A stretch of 64,000 nt of DNA, from positions 186,001 to 250,000 of the forward strand of contig NZ_JALKAQ010000003.1 in assembly GCF_023016065.1 (NCBI RefSeq). The letters are read 5' to 3'. Position numbers and translations under genes: made by a program. This document shows positions 7,800 through 17,298 of the stretch, one piece after another. Position 1 is the first letter of the stretch, and every line of letters starts with the position of its first letter. This DNA comes from Marinobacter sp. S0848L. Its GTDB lineage: Bacteria; Pseudomonadota; Gammaproteobacteria; Pseudomonadales; Oleiphilaceae. The notes below the pieces were generated by a model. That model ran no database searches and was not told the origin of the DNA. It was given only the letters and a program-made list of their open reading frames with translations.

Positions 7800-8804
7800 A
7801 TGAGCAAGATCAAAGTAGGTATTAACGGTTTCGGCCGCATTGGCCGACTGGCGTTGAGGGCGGCGTGGGGGTGGCCGGAATTGGAGTTTGTGGCGATCAA
7901 CGATCCAGGCGCAGACGCCGGGACGCTGGCGCACCTGTTGAATTTCGACAGTGTCCACGGGCGTTGGAATCATGAAGCCGAAGCCTCCGGGGACGCGTTG
8001 GTCATTGAAAACCAGCGCATTGCCGTTACCCACAACCGGGCCATCGACGACACAGACTGGTCCGGTTGCGATCTGGTGATCGAAGCCAGCGGCGTGAACA
8101 AAACGGTCGCGGTGTTGCAGGCTTATCTGGATCAGGGCGTGAAGCGGGTGGTGGTCACAGCACCGGTGAAGGAAAAGGGTGCCAAGAACATCGTGGTGGG
8201 CGTGAACGAGCACATTTTCGACCCGGCTAGCGACCGCATTGTGACCGCAGCGTCGTGCACCACCAACTGTCTGGCGCCGGTGGTGAAGGTGATTCACGAG
8301 AAGCTTGGCATCAAGCATGGCTCAATCACCACCATTCACAGCCTGACCAATACCCAGACCATTATCGACGCGCCCCACAAGGACCTGCGCCGGGCCCGGG
8401 CTTGTGGCAGCTCGTTGATTCCGACCAGCACCGGCTCTGCTACGGCGATTATCGAGATTTTCCCGGAACTGAAAGGGCGGTTGGATGGCCACGCGGTGCG
8501 TGTTCCGCTCACCAATGCCTCGCTGACCGATTGTGTTTTTGAGGTGGAAACGCCCACCGACCGCGATACCGTCAACCGGTTGTTGAAAGAAGCCGCCGAA
8601 GGGGAATTGAAGGATATTTTGGGTTACGAAGAACGCCCGCTGGTGTCTATCGATTACAAAACTGACCCACGGTCTTCCATTGTTGATGCCCTGTCCACCT
8701 TGGTCATTAATGGCAGTCAGCTAAAGATCTACGCTTGGTACGACAATGAATGGGGTTACGCGAACCGTACTGTAGAACTGACGCGCAAGGTGGGCTTGGC
8801 CTGA
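7800..8804 (+). CDS. ArsJ-associated glyceraldehyde-3-phosphate dehydrogenase
   Basis: In arsenate resistance this enzyme makes 1-arseno-3-phosphoglycerate from glyceraldehyde 3-phosphate and arsenate; ArsJ then exports the product. The 334-residue protein has the Rossmann motif [10 protein letters not shown] (8-16 region), the catalytic [10 protein letters not shown] with Cys153, and His180 in [21 protein letters not shown] near the C-terminus is the usual GAPDH signature. The ATG follows AAAAGGAG. It lies 1 base upstream of arsJ inside the ars cluster, which is the basis for the arsenic-specific call rather than glycolytic GAPDH; it could also act in central metabolism. Confidence 0.92.
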   Translation: MSKIKVGINGFGRIGRLALRAAWGWPELEFVAINDPGADAGTLAHLLNFDSVHGRWNHEAEASGDALVIENQRIAVTHNRAIDDTDWSGCDLVIEASGVNKTVAVLQAYLDQGVKRVVVTAPVKEKGAKNIVVGVNEHIFDPASDRIVTAASCTTNCLAPVVKVIHEKLGIKHGSITTIHSLTNTQTIIDAPHKDLRRARACGSSLIPTSTGSATAIIEIFPELKGRLDGHAVRVPLTNASLTDCVFEVETPTDRDTVNRLLKEAAEGELKDILGYEERPLVSIDYKTDPRSSIVDALSTLVINGSQLKIYAWYDNEWGYANRTVELTRKVGLA

Positions 8805-8805
8805 T

Positions 8806-10017
8806 ATGACTGCCGCCATTCGTCAGTATTTGGTCATCACCGGAAACTATTGGGCTTTTACCCTGACCGATGGCGCGTTGCGCATGTTGGTGGTGCTGCA
8901 TTTCCATCAGCTGGGGTACTCGCCGTTAGCCATTGCCCTATTGTTCATCTTCTATGAGTTTTTCGGGGTGGTGACCAATCTGGTTGGTGGCTATCTCGGT
9001 GCCCGACTGGGCCTGAATCGCACCATGAACATCGGGTTGTTCCTGCAGATTGTTGCTCTGGCGATGTTGGCGGTGCCGGCCGCCATGTTGACGGTACCTT
9101 GGGTGATGGCAGCGCAGGCGTTGTCTGGCATTGCCAAAGATCTGAACAAGATGTCTGCCAAGAGCGGCATCAAGCTGCTGGTGCCGGATGAACAGCAGGG
9201 CACGCTGTATAAGTGGGTGGCGATACTCACCGGCTCCAAGAACACTCTGAAGGGCGTCGGTTTCTTCCTGGGTGGTGTGCTGCTGATGTCAGCTGGCTTC
9301 ACGGGAGCCGTGGTGCTGATGGCTGCGGTACTCGGGCTGGTGTGGTTGGCCAGCTTGTTTTTGCTCAAACAGGAATTGGGTAAGAGCAAAGCAAAACCCA
9401 AATTCCGCGAAATCCTGTCCAAAAGCAAAGCGATTAACGTGCTTTCGGCAGCGCGGATGTTCTTGTTTGGCGCTCGGGATGTCTGGTTTGTGGTGGCGCT
9501 GCCGGTGTATATGGCGACTGTATTCGGCTGGGATCACTGGAAGGTGGGCGGATTTATGGCCAGCTGGATCATTGGCTATGGCTTTGTTCAGACCATTGCG
9601 CCCCGAATTACCGGCCATACTGATGGTAAATCCGGCGCGGTGCTGTGGGCTGCGTTGCTGGCGGTGATTCCGGCCGCGATTGCCGGCGCTTTGATGGCCG
9701 GTTGGTCGGCTCAGTTGGTGGTCATCGGGGGGTTGCTGCTGTTCGGCGTGTTGTTTGCCATCAATTCATCCCTGCACAGCTACCTGATTGTCAGCTATGC
9801 CCGGGGTGATGGCGTTTCGCTGGATGTGGGCTTCTATTACATGTCCAACGCCGCTGGCCGGCTGTTGGGCACCGTGTTGTCCGGATGGGTTTATCAGGCA
9901 TACGGCTTGGAAGCGTGCCTGTGGATATCTTCTGCTTTGGTGGCCGTTGCTGCCCTGTTGTCGGTTTGGCTACCCGAACGAACGGCTCACCCGGCGGCGG
10001 AGCAAGGGAGTGCGTGA
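8806..10017 (+). CDS. arsJ: ArsJ, MFS exporter of 1-arseno-3-phosphoglycerate
   Basis: ArsJ is a major-facilitator-superfamily permease that removes the unstable organoarsenical made by the adjacent dehydrogenase, so together they form an arsenate efflux route. The 403-residue protein is polytopic with about 11-12 hydrophobic segments, and starts with the family-typical QYLVITGNYWAFTLTDGALRM. The conserved stretch SGIAKDLNKMSAKS (about 105-118) is characteristic of ArsJ. It starts 1 base after gapdh and its 3' end overlaps the next gene by 8 bases, indicating translational coupling. Confidence 0.94.
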   Translation: MTAAIRQYLVITGNYWAFTLTDGALRMLVVLHFHQLGYSPLAIALLFIFYEFFGVVTNLVGGYLGARLGLNRTMNIGLFLQIVALAMLAVPAAMLTVPWVMAAQALSGIAKDLNKMSAKSGIKLLVPDEQQGTLYKWVAILTGSKNTLKGVGFFLGGVLLMSAGFTGAVVLMAAVLGLVWLASLFLLKQELGKSKAKPKFREILSKSKAINVLSAARMFLFGARDVWFVVALPVYMATVFGWDHWKVGGFMASWIIGYGFVQTIAPRITGHTDGKSGAVLWAALLAVIPAAIAGALMAGWSAQLVVIGGLLLFGVLFAINSSLHSYLIVSYARGDGVSLDVGFYYMSNAAGRLLGTVLSGWVYQAYGLEACLWISSALVAVAALLSVWLPERTAHPAAEQGSA

Positions 10018-11119
10018 TTCCAAACCCCGCGTTCTGCTCCTGTCAGCCTACGATGCAGCCAGCCATAAGCGCTGGCGGGAGCAGCTGACGGATCTATTGC
10101 CAGAGTACCACTGGCAAAGCTTGACCTTGCCCCCGCGCTTTTTTCAGTGGCGAATCCGGGGTAACGCCCTGAGCTGGCTCGACGAGCCTTGTTTGCAAGA
10201 GCGCTGGGACTTGGTGGTTGCCACTTCCATGGTGGACCTCGCAACCTTGCGGGGGCTGAACCCTCAGTTGGCCCGCACGCCCTGCGTGCTCTACATGCAC
10301 GAAAATCAGTTTGCCTTCCCGATCAGCCAACAGCAGCAGGATCGCGTGGAACCCCAGATGGTGAATCTGTACAGCGTGGTGGCGGCGGATCGAGTGGCCT
10401 TCAACAGTGCCTGGAATCGGGACAGTTTTTTAAACGGCGCTCAAGCCTTGCTGAATAAACTGCCGGATGCCGTGCCCGGCGGGATCATCGAACGTATTCA
10501 GCAAAAATCCGACGTAATTCCGGTGCCGATCGAAGACCGCCTGTTCACAGACGAACCTCGCGCTATCAACCGAGCCTGCCCGCACATACTGTGGAACCAC
10601 CGTTGGGAATACGACAAAGGCCCGGATCGATTGCTGAACTTTCTGGAGCGGCTGGAACAGAGCCGCCAGTCCTACAAGTTGAGTGTGGTGGGGGAAGGGT
10701 TTCGCAACCACCCGAAGGCGTTTGGTGAAATTCAGGCAAAGTTCGCCCATCGGCTCGAACATTGGGGCTTTCTGGCAAGCCGGTCCGAGTACGATGCTTT
10801 ATTGCGTCAGGCGGATGTGGTGCTTTCCACGGCCCTGCATGATTTCCAAGGCCTTTCGATGCTGGAGGCCATGGCGTCCGGGTGTGTGCCCTTGGCGCCG
10901 GATCGGTTGGCCTACCGCGAATACGTGCCCAAGGGCTGCCGATACCAGAGCCTCGAACAAGACGCCGAAGCAGAAGCCGCATCAGCGCTTGACTGCCTGC
11001 AGGGCATTCTGAACGAACCACCGGCGTTACGTACGCCGGACGCCTGGAAATCTTCCGAGTTGGCGCACCGCTATCGAACGCTGATCAACGAATTGCTCAC
11101 CGCCGAACAAGGCGCCTGA
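10010..11119 (+). CDS. tRNA-queuosine alpha-mannosyltransferase-like glycosyltransferase (DUF3524/QTMAN family)
   Basis: The protein (369 residues from a GTG at 10010) resembles the animal GTDC1/QTMAN family, which adds mannose to queuosine in tRNA-Asp. The N-terminal domain shows RVLLLSAYDAASHKRW, LYMHENQFAFP and VAFNSAWNRDSFL, the core of that family. A GT4-like C-terminal half has LWNHRWEYDKGPDRLL, VVGEGFRNHP and a donor-site loop FQGLSMLEAMASGCVPLAP with the expected Glu. The GTG start overlaps the arsJ stop by 8 bases. Bacterial members are common, but their substrate is not established here. A longer in-frame reading back to 9788 would lie inside arsJ and is rejected. Confidence 0.8.
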   Translation: MRDSKPRVLLLSAYDAASHKRWREQLTDLLPEYHWQSLTLPPRFFQWRIRGNALSWLDEPCLQERWDLVVATSMVDLATLRGLNPQLARTPCVLYMHENQFAFPISQQQQDRVEPQMVNLYSVVAADRVAFNSAWNRDSFLNGAQALLNKLPDAVPGGIIERIQQKSDVIPVPIEDRLFTDEPRAINRACPHILWNHRWEYDKGPDRLLNFLERLEQSRQSYKLSVVGEGFRNHPKAFGEIQAKFAHRLEHWGFLASRSEYDALLRQADVVLSTALHDFQGLSMLEAMASGCVPLAPDRLAYREYVPKGCRYQSLEQDAEAEAASALDCLQGILNEPPALRTPDAWKSSELAHRYRTLINELLTAEQGA

Positions 11120-11126
11120 TCGGATT

Positions 11127-11528
11127 TTACCGCTGGTCTGGCACTTCCCGGATGCGGCCCTGTTCGTCTATAGCCACGTACACAAACAAACCTTCAGTGA
11201 CCTTTCTCGGCGTTTTGGCGAAGCGGTCCAGCATCCACACTTCCACGTTGATTTTCATGGAGCTGCGGCCAATGTCCACCAGTTCGCAATAGCAACTGAC
11301 TTGGGAGCCAACGCGCAAAGGCGATAGAAACTCCATCCGGTCCATAGCGACCGTCGCGCTGCGGCCCCGGGAAATACGCCCTGCCATGGTGGCGGCAGCG
11401 AGATCCATCTGCTTGACCAGCCAACCGGCAAATACATCGCCGTTAGCATTGGTGTCGGAAGGAAGTGGCACTATCTGAAGGGTCAGTTCGCCGCGAGGGT
11501 TCGGTCTGTCATCATCAAACGCTGTCAT
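11127..11528 (-). CDS. yciA: Acyl-CoA thioesterase YciA (hot-dog fold)
   Basis: YciA hydrolyses acyl-CoA esters of varied chain length to free acid and CoA in the cytoplasm. The 133-residue length matches the family. Key features are TLQIVPLPSDTNANGDVFAGW, where the conserved Asn-Ala-Asn-Gly-Asp surrounds the catalytic Asp of hot-dog thioesterases, and the following helix MDLAAATMAGRISRGR. The next strand block, VAMDRMEFLSPLRVGSQV, is also typical. It is convergent with the preceding glycosyltransferase gene, with 7 bases between stop codons, and diverges from pstS. Confidence 0.9.
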   Translation of the reverse strand: MTAFDDDRPNPRGELTLQIVPLPSDTNANGDVFAGWLVKQMDLAAATMAGRISRGRSATVAMDRMEFLSPLRVGSQVSCYCELVDIGRSSMKINVEVWMLDRFAKTPRKVTEGLFVYVAIDEQGRIREVPDQR

Positions 11529-11647
11529 TGGTTAGCCTGTTACTACTGATGTTATGAATTGTTTTCCTGCATGGTAGCGGGGCCGGCGCGGTCTGCAAGC
11601 AAATTCGACTAATGATAGGCATAGCTTGCCGCAATCTTTGTTAAACG

Positions 11648-11666
11648 CTGTAACAAAGTTGTCACA
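11648..11666 (+). promoter_or_regulatory. Pho box upstream of pstS (PhoB-binding site)
   Basis: CTGTAACAAAGTTGTCACA closely fits two PhoB half-sites (CTGTCATA-like direct repeats with an AT-rich centre). It lies 76 bases upstream of the pstS start. PhoB and PhoR are encoded in this same window, so low-phosphate activation of the pst operon is the natural reading. Confidence 0.75.
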
Positions 11667-11741
11667 GAGTCTCCTTAGGATGCACTTATCGAAGAACGAG
11701 ATACGTAAACAGCGTCCACCCACATTGGAGACAAATACGTG

Positions 11742-12788
11742 ATGAAACTGAAAACAGCTTTGACGTCTGTTGCTTTGGCAGGAAGCCTTGCCGCTGTGTC
11801 GGTACCGGCCATGGCCCGTGATACCGTGAACATTGTCGGGTCGTCTACGGTCTACCCGTTTGCGACCGTGGTAGCCGAGCGTTTTGGGCGCAACACCGAT
11901 TTCCCGACCCCGAAGCTTGAATCCACCGGTTCTGGTGGTGGCTTGAAGCTGTTCTGCGCGGGCATTGGTACTCAGCACCCGGACATCACCAACGCCTCTC
12001 GTCGCATGAAGAAAAGCGAGTTCGAGATGTGTCAGAACAACGGTGTGAAAGACATCACCGAGGTCAAAATTGGCGCTGATGGCATCGTGATCGCTAACTC
12101 GAAAGACGCGGATCAGATGGATCTAAGCCTGCGTCAGGTGTTTCTGGCTCTGGCCAAAGAAGTCCCGGATCCGAAAGGCGGCGACAAGCTGATTGCGAAC
12201 CCGTACCAGAAGTGGAGTGACATCGATTCCAGTTTACCGAACAAAGAAATCAGCGTGATGGGGCCGCCTCCCACCTCCGGCACTCGCGATGCGTTTGTTG
12301 AAATTGCCATGGAGGGTGGCTGCAAGACCTTTGATTTCATCAAGGCGATGGATAAAAAAGAGATGCGCAGCGTGTGCCACAGCATGCGTGAAGATGGCTT
12401 GTTCGTTGAAGCCGGTGAAAACGATAACCTGATCGTTCAGCGTCTGGCTCAGGACAAAGACACACTGGGTATTTTCGGCTACAGCTTCCTGATGGAAAAT
12501 GCGAACCAGATTCAGGCCACCACCATCAACGGTGTTGAACCGACTCCGGACAGCATTGCCGATGAAGATTATCCGGTCGCGCGATCGCTGTTCTTCTACA
12601 TTAAGAGTGCGCACGTGAGCGTGATTCCCGGCATCAAGGAATACGCGGAAGCGTTCACCAGCGAAAGCGCATGGGGTGACAACGGCTATCTGGTGGATGT
12701 CGGCCTGATTCCCAACCCGCGTAACGTGCGCATGGACGTGGCTAAGAAGGTGCGTAATCTGACACCGATGACCGGTAACGAGCTCTGA
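11742..12788 (+). CDS. pstS: Phosphate ABC transporter periplasmic binding protein PstS
   Basis: PstS captures phosphate in the periplasm and delivers it to PstCA. The 348-residue precursor has a clear signal peptide, with a hydrophobic core LTSVALAGSLAAVSV and a cleavage site after PAMA. The phosphate-binding motifs GSSTVYPF and STGSGGG follow, and a further ligand loop is TSGTRDAF (about 183-190). I chose the ATG at 11742 after TTGGAG; the GTG directly before it is also in frame. It is the first gene of pstSCAB-phoU, driven by a Pho box. Confidence 0.96.
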   Translation: MKLKTALTSVALAGSLAAVSVPAMARDTVNIVGSSTVYPFATVVAERFGRNTDFPTPKLESTGSGGGLKLFCAGIGTQHPDITNASRRMKKSEFEMCQNNGVKDITEVKIGADGIVIANSKDADQMDLSLRQVFLALAKEVPDPKGGDKLIANPYQKWSDIDSSLPNKEISVMGPPPTSGTRDAFVEIAMEGGCKTFDFIKAMDKKEMRSVCHSMREDGLFVEAGENDNLIVQRLAQDKDTLGIFGYSFLMENANQIQATTINGVEPTPDSIADEDYPVARSLFFYIKSAHVSVIPGIKEYAEAFTSESAWGDNGYLVDVGLIPNPRNVRMDVAKKVRNLTPMTGNEL

Positions 12789-12823
12789 GCAACATCCAGA
12801 ATCATCAGGGACGATGAGAGAAT

Positions 12824-12851
12824 GCGAGCCGGAAGGTTCGCGTTCTTTTGT
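12824..12851 (+). terminator. Intercistronic hairpin between pstS and pstC
   Basis: GCGAGCC (12824-12830), loop GGAA and GGTTCGC (12835-12841) form a 7-bp stem followed by GTTCTTTTGTT. This resembles a weak terminator or an mRNA-stabilising 3' structure. It would lower pstC transcription relative to pstS, fitting the need for excess binding protein. Confidence 0.5.
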
Positions 12852-12895
12852 TGTTTCTGATTTGCGCTAACTATTCACTTAACACAGAGAACTCT

Positions 12896-14284
12896 ATGCA
12901 AACGGCCAATCTATTGCCCCTGATTCTGGTGATTGCCGTCATAGCCTATGGATTGGCGTACATGCGGTCGCGAACGGTTGCCGGCCCTTTGGGTGGTATC
13001 CGTAACCTCAAGGCATTGCCATTTTATTACGCTGCCCGAGCAGCGTTGTGGTGTGCCATTCCTGCCTTGATTGTGTTGAGCGCTTGGGCGGCGTTTGAAG
13101 GTAAAGTGATTCAGAACCTGGTGGTTGGCTCCCTGCCATCAGAGTTGCTGCCTCAGTCGGCGGGCGAAGCCAGCTTGCTGATGTCGCAGATCAACAACGT
13201 GGCGGCGGGTAAGCTGAACCCGAATTTCGTGCCCGCAGATGTGGTGGGCGCGGCTGATAAACTGGGTGCGCTGAATGCCCAGAGCAGCCAGTTCAAGACG
13301 GTTCTGGTGGTTCTGATCGCCGTGCTCGGTGCGGCGTTCGCGTGGAGCCGGGTGCAGCCCCAGATTAATGCCCGCGAGAACGTTGAACGCACGCTTCGGT
13401 GGATCTTCTTCGCCTGCGCGGCGGTGGCGGTACTGACCACCGTAGGCATTGTTTTTTCGGTGATTTTCGAAACCGTCCGCTTCTTCGGCAAGGTGCCAAT
13501 TACTGAATTCCTGTTTGGCACCTCCTGGAGTCCGCAAACGGCACTTCGAGCCGATCAAGTGGGCTCGGATGGTGCGTTCGGCATCATTCCTCTGTTTACC
13601 GGGACCTTGCTGATTTCGGCCATCGCTCTGCTGGTGGCGGTGCCTACCGGTTTGCTGTCAGCGGTCTATCTCTCTGAATACGCCTCGAAATCGGCTCGGT
13701 CCGTGATCAAACCCTTACTGGAAATGCTGGCCGGTGTACCCACTGTCGTTTACGGCTTCTTTGCCGCTTTGACCGTTGCCCCGTTTATCCGGGATCTGGC
13801 TGAAATGGTCGGCCTTGAAGCGTCGTCCCAGAGTGCTCTGGCGGCAGGCCTGGTGATGGGCATTATGATCATCCCGTTTGTATCGTCGCTGTCGGATGAT
13901 GTGATCAACGCCGTGCCTCGCACTCTTCGTGATGGCTCTCTCGCCCTCGGCGCGACTCAGTCTGAAACCATGAAAAACGTGATTTTCCCGGCCGCTTTGC
14001 CCGGCATTATGGGCGGTATCTTGCTGGCGGCATCCCGGGCCATTGGTGAAACCATGATTGTGGTAATGGCCGCGGGCCTTGCCGCCAACCTGACCGCCAA
14101 CCCTCTGGATTCGGTAACCACGGTCACGGTTCAGATCGTCACGTTGCTCACCGGTGACCAGGAGTTCGACAGCGCCAAGACCCTCGCAGCCTTCGCCTTG
14201 GGCATGATGCTGTTCATTCTGACCCTCGCCCTCAACATGATTGCCCTGAAAGTGGTTCGCAAATATAGGGAACAATATGACTAA
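12896..14284 (+). CDS. pstC: Phosphate ABC transporter permease PstC
   Basis: PstC is one of two inner-membrane channel subunits of the Pst phosphate importer. From the ATG at 12896 it has 462 residues, longer than the E. coli type (about 320), because of an N-terminal extension with extra membrane segments and a periplasmic loop (about 60-140). The ABC permease domain begins around residue 230, with the EAA-like signature ALALGATQSETMKNVIFPAALPGI in the cytoplasmic loop (only the order DGSLALGAT...ALPGIMGG is needed for recognition). The upstream in-frame start at 12848 is rejected because it has no ribosome site. It overlaps pstA by 8 bases. Confidence 0.94.
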   Translation: MQTANLLPLILVIAVIAYGLAYMRSRTVAGPLGGIRNLKALPFYYAARAALWCAIPALIVLSAWAAFEGKVIQNLVVGSLPSELLPQSAGEASLLMSQINNVAAGKLNPNFVPADVVGAADKLGALNAQSSQFKTVLVVLIAVLGAAFAWSRVQPQINARENVERTLRWIFFACAAVAVLTTVGIVFSVIFETVRFFGKVPITEFLFGTSWSPQTALRADQVGSDGAFGIIPLFTGTLLISAIALLVAVPTGLLSAVYLSEYASKSARSVIKPLLEMLAGVPTVVYGFFAALTVAPFIRDLAEMVGLEASSQSALAAGLVMGIMIIPFVSSLSDDVINAVPRTLRDGSLALGATQSETMKNVIFPAALPGIMGGILLAASRAIGETMIVVMAAGLAANLTANPLDSVTTVTVQIVTLLTGDQEFDSAKTLAAFALGMMLFILTLALNMIALKVVRKYREQYD

Positions 14285-15554
14285 CTCACGCACACAGGCG
14301 GAGATTGTTCGCCAGTCGCTGAAGCGGCGATACCGTAAGGAGCGCAGGTTCCGGCTCTATGGCATGACCGCGATTGCCGTTGCCCTGCTGTCTCTGGTGG
14401 TGTTGTTCACCGACATCATTGGCAAGGGCTACACCGGATTCATCAAAACCACGATGACGCTGGAGGTGGTGCTGGATGGTGAGCAGATGTATCTGGAGGA
14501 TCCGACCGATAAAGATCAGATCTCTATGGCGGATTTCCAGGCACCGATCATCGCCGCCTTGCAGCGTTATTTTCCAGAGGCGCAGTCTCGCAAAGACGTT
14601 CGTGAGTTGAGTCGGTTATCGGGCAACTACGCCAGCAATCAGATTCGTGATCTGCTGCAAGCACAGCCTGAACGGCTGGGCACCACTCAAACTCTGGAGT
14701 TTCTGGTCCACGACACCGTGTCGGTTTACGTCAAACATGCGGATAACCCGGCCTACAGCATTCGGCTGACCGAGCAGCAACAGCGATGGGTGGATGAATT
14801 GGTAGAGCAGGGCGTGGTCACCACCAGCTTCAACGACGTATTTTTCAGTCGCGGAGATTCTCGGGAGCCCTCCAACGCGGGCATTCTGGGGGCGATTGTC
14901 GGGTCGCTGCTGACCATGCTGGTGACCCTGGTGATTGCATTCCCGACCGGTGTGGCGGCGGCGGTGTATCTGGAAGAGTTCGCCCCGCAAAACAAGTTGA
15001 CCGATTTCATTGAAGTGAACATCAACAACCTGGCGGCGGTGCCCTCCATCATCTTCGGTTTGCTCGGGCTGGCGGTGTTTATCGGCGTGTTCGGGATGCC
15101 CCGGTCGGTGCCGGTATTGGGTGGTCTGGTGCTGGCGCTGATGACCCTGCCCACCATCATCATTTCCAGCCGGGCGGCGATAAAAAGTGTGCCGCCGTCC
15201 ATTCGCGAGGCGGCCGAGGGTATTGGCGCGTCAAAAATGCAGGTGGTTATGCACCATGTGGTGCCACTGGCGATGCCCGGCATGATGACCGGTTCCATCA
15301 TTGGTATGGCCCAGGCGCTGGGCGAAACCGCGCCCTTGCTGTTGATCGGGATGGTGGCGTTTATCGTCGAAGTGCCGGAAGGCTTCTTCAGCTCCGCCAC
15401 CGTGCTGCCCGTGCAGATATACCAGTGGGCCAGCAGCGCCGAGCAAGGGTTTGTCGAACTGGCCTCTGCCGGCATCATGATTCTGCTGGCGTTTATGATT
15501 TCCATGAATGGTTTGGCCATTTGGCTGCGCAAACGTCTTGAGCGCCGGTGGTAA
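14277..15554 (+). CDS. pstA: Phosphate ABC transporter permease PstA
   Basis: PstA pairs with PstC to form the phosphate channel. The 425-residue protein is of the long PstA type: one N-terminal membrane helix (about 24-42) is followed by a large periplasmic insert of about 150 residues, and then the permease domain from about 200. The ABC permease loop is visible as [19 protein letters not shown] and [11 protein letters not shown]. The ATG overlaps the end of pstC, indicating translational coupling. The insert is absent from the E. coli protein; its function is not evident from sequence. Confidence 0.94.
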   Translation: MTNSRTQAEIVRQSLKRRYRKERRFRLYGMTAIAVALLSLVVLFTDIIGKGYTGFIKTTMTLEVVLDGEQMYLEDPTDKDQISMADFQAPIIAALQRYFPEAQSRKDVRELSRLSGNYASNQIRDLLQAQPERLGTTQTLEFLVHDTVSVYVKHADNPAYSIRLTEQQQRWVDELVEQGVVTTSFNDVFFSRGDSREPSNAGILGAIVGSLLTMLVTLVIAFPTGVAAAVYLEEFAPQNKLTDFIEVNINNLAAVPSIIFGLLGLAVFIGVFGMPRSVPVLGGLVLALMTLPTIIISSRAAIKSVPPSIREAAEGIGASKMQVVMHHVVPLAMPGMMTGSIIGMAQALGETAPLLLIGMVAFIVEVPEGFFSSATVLPVQIYQWASSAEQGFVELASAGIMILLAFMISMNGLAIWLRKRLERRW

Positions 15555-15565
15555 GGAGTACACTA

Positions 15566-16453
15566 ATGAACAGTATGAATACAGCAGCAATGCCTGCACA
15601 GAATGTGTCCGAAAAGGTGGCTAAACCCGTGATTGATGAAAAACCGGAAACCGCAGTGATTACCGAAGGCTCCACTGTAGGCCAGCCGTTTGCGGATGAC
15701 CCCAAGTTCAAACTGAGAAATGTGGAAGTGTTCTATGGCGAGAATCCGGCCATCAAGAACATCAGTCTGGATATCGGCCGCAACGAAGTGATCGCGTTTA
15801 TCGGGCCGTCCGGCTGTGGTAAGTCCACCTTTTTACGCTGCCTGAACCGGATGAACGACAGCATCGACATCTGCCGGGTGAAAGGGTCGCTGATGCTGGA
15901 CGATCAGGATATCTACGACCCCAAGCGGGATGTGGTGGAACTGCGCGCCCGGGTTGGCATGGTGTTCCAGAAGCCGAATCCGTTTCCGAAGTCGATTTAC
16001 GACAACGTGGCCTACGGCCCCCGGATTCACGGCTTGGCGAATCGCAAGTCCGACCTGGACGACATTGTTGAAAACAGCCTGCGCAAAGCCGGTTTGTGGG
16101 ATGAAGTAAAAGATCGCCTGGATGCTACGGCAACCGGTATGTCCGGTGGTCAGCAGCAGCGGTTGTGCATTGCCCGTGCAATTGCCGTCAGCCCGGAAGT
16201 CATCCTGATGGACGAACCCTGCTCGGCGCTCGATCCTATTGCGACGGCGAAGGTTGAAGAACTGATTGCGGAAATGTCGGAAAGCTACACCATCGTGATC
16301 GTGACCCACTCCATGCAGCAGGCGGCCCGGGTTTCAGATCGCACGGCTTACTTCCACCTTGGCCATCTGGTGGAAGTAAACGACACCGACAAAGTATTCA
16401 CCGCCCCTGATCACCAATTGACCGAGTCCTACATTACCGGTCGTTTTGGTTAA
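15566..16453 (+). CDS. pstB: Phosphate ABC transporter ATPase PstB
   Basis: PstB powers phosphate import and with PhoU participates in signalling to PhoR. It is a complete ABC ATPase of 295 residues: Walker [10 protein letters not shown], a Q-loop [15 protein letters not shown], the signature [13 protein letters not shown], Walker [13 protein letters not shown] and the switch His in VTHSM. The ATG at 15566 follows TAAGGAG at a good distance; an in-frame GTG at 15548 would overlap pstA but has no ribosome site. An unusual N-terminal tail of about 45 residues precedes the ABC domain. Confidence 0.96.
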   Translation: MNSMNTAAMPAQNVSEKVAKPVIDEKPETAVITEGSTVGQPFADDPKFKLRNVEVFYGENPAIKNISLDIGRNEVIAFIGPSGCGKSTFLRCLNRMNDSIDICRVKGSLMLDDQDIYDPKRDVVELRARVGMVFQKPNPFPKSIYDNVAYGPRIHGLANRKSDLDDIVENSLRKAGLWDEVKDRLDATATGMSGGQQQRLCIARAIAVSPEVILMDEPCSALDPIATAKVEELIAEMSESYTIVIVTHSMQQAARVSDRTAYFHLGHLVEVNDTDKVFTAPDHQLTESYITGRFG

Positions 16454-16483
16454 ACCGGTCTGGCAACGCTGGAGACAGAAAGC

Positions 16484-17206
16484 ATGTCCAACACAAAAGA
16501 TGATGTATACGGCGATCACATTTCCGCCCGATTCAACGACGAACTGACCGAGCTGAAAACCCAGTTCCTGAACATGGGCGGTATGGTGGAAAGCCAGGTC
16601 GAGCAGGCGATTGAGGCGCTCACCAATAACGACAGTCAATTGGCCGAAGATGTTCGGCAGAACGACAAAACCGTTGACCGGATGGAAATGGATCTCGACG
16701 AAGAAGCTATTCTGGTGATCGCCCGTCGCCAACCGGCGGCACGCGATCTGCGCTTAGTGATCTCGGTGATCAAAATGGTTGCGGACCTTGAGCGGGTGGG
16801 CGACGAAGCGAAAAAGATCGCCAAGATGGCCATCAAACTGTCGGAAGAAGGGCAGGCCCCCCGTGGCTACGTGGAAATCCGCCACATTGGCAAGCACGTG
16901 CAAAGCATGCTGCACGACGCGTTGGATGCCTTTGCCCGCTTGGATTCCGATCAGGCGTTACGGGTGATGAAAGAAGACAAGCAAGTCGATGAGGAGTATC
17001 AGGCTGCCGCCCGCGCGTTGCTGACTTTTATGATGGAAGATGCCCGTAACATCACGCGATGCATGATGGTGATGTGGGTCTTGCGTGCTTTGGAACGTAT
17101 CGGTGACCATGCCTGTAACATTGCCGAACACGTGATTTTCATGGCCAAAGGCGAAGACGTTCGACACTCGCCCATGGAAGAAGCCGAGCGGGTGGTTGGG
17201 CGCTGA
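16484..17206 (+). CDS. phoU: Phosphate signalling protein PhoU
   Basis: PhoU links the Pst transporter to the PhoR kinase and keeps the Pho regulon off when phosphate is plentiful. The 240-residue protein has the two three-helix-bundle repeats of the family, each with a metal-binding motif: DLERVGDEAKKIAKMA (about 104-119) and ALERIGDHACNIAEHV (about 206-221). The N-terminus carries FNDELTELKTQFLNMGGMVE, also family-typical. It ends the pstSCAB-phoU operon; its cognate PhoR/PhoB pair lies about 20 kb away. Confidence 0.96.
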   Translation: MSNTKDDVYGDHISARFNDELTELKTQFLNMGGMVESQVEQAIEALTNNDSQLAEDVRQNDKTVDRMEMDLDEEAILVIARRQPAARDLRLVISVIKMVADLERVGDEAKKIAKMAIKLSEEGQAPRGYVEIRHIGKHVQSMLHDALDAFARLDSDQALRVMKEDKQVDEEYQAAARALLTFMMEDARNITRCMMVMWVLRALERIGDHACNIAEHVIFMAKGEDVRHSPMEEAERVVGR

Positions 17207-17298
17207 AGTCTGGGGCATCGAGCTGGGAGGCAGCTCCGCACATCGGCCAATCTGGCTTGGGTGGGGCTGCCGGTTCCCGAGACCTTGAGTGTAGAAAA

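Noticed and set aside
14277-15554. A possible frameshift or fusion in the long PstC and PstA proteins
   Set aside because: Both frames are intact and long forms with N-terminal or periplasmic inserts are known in this group of bacteria.
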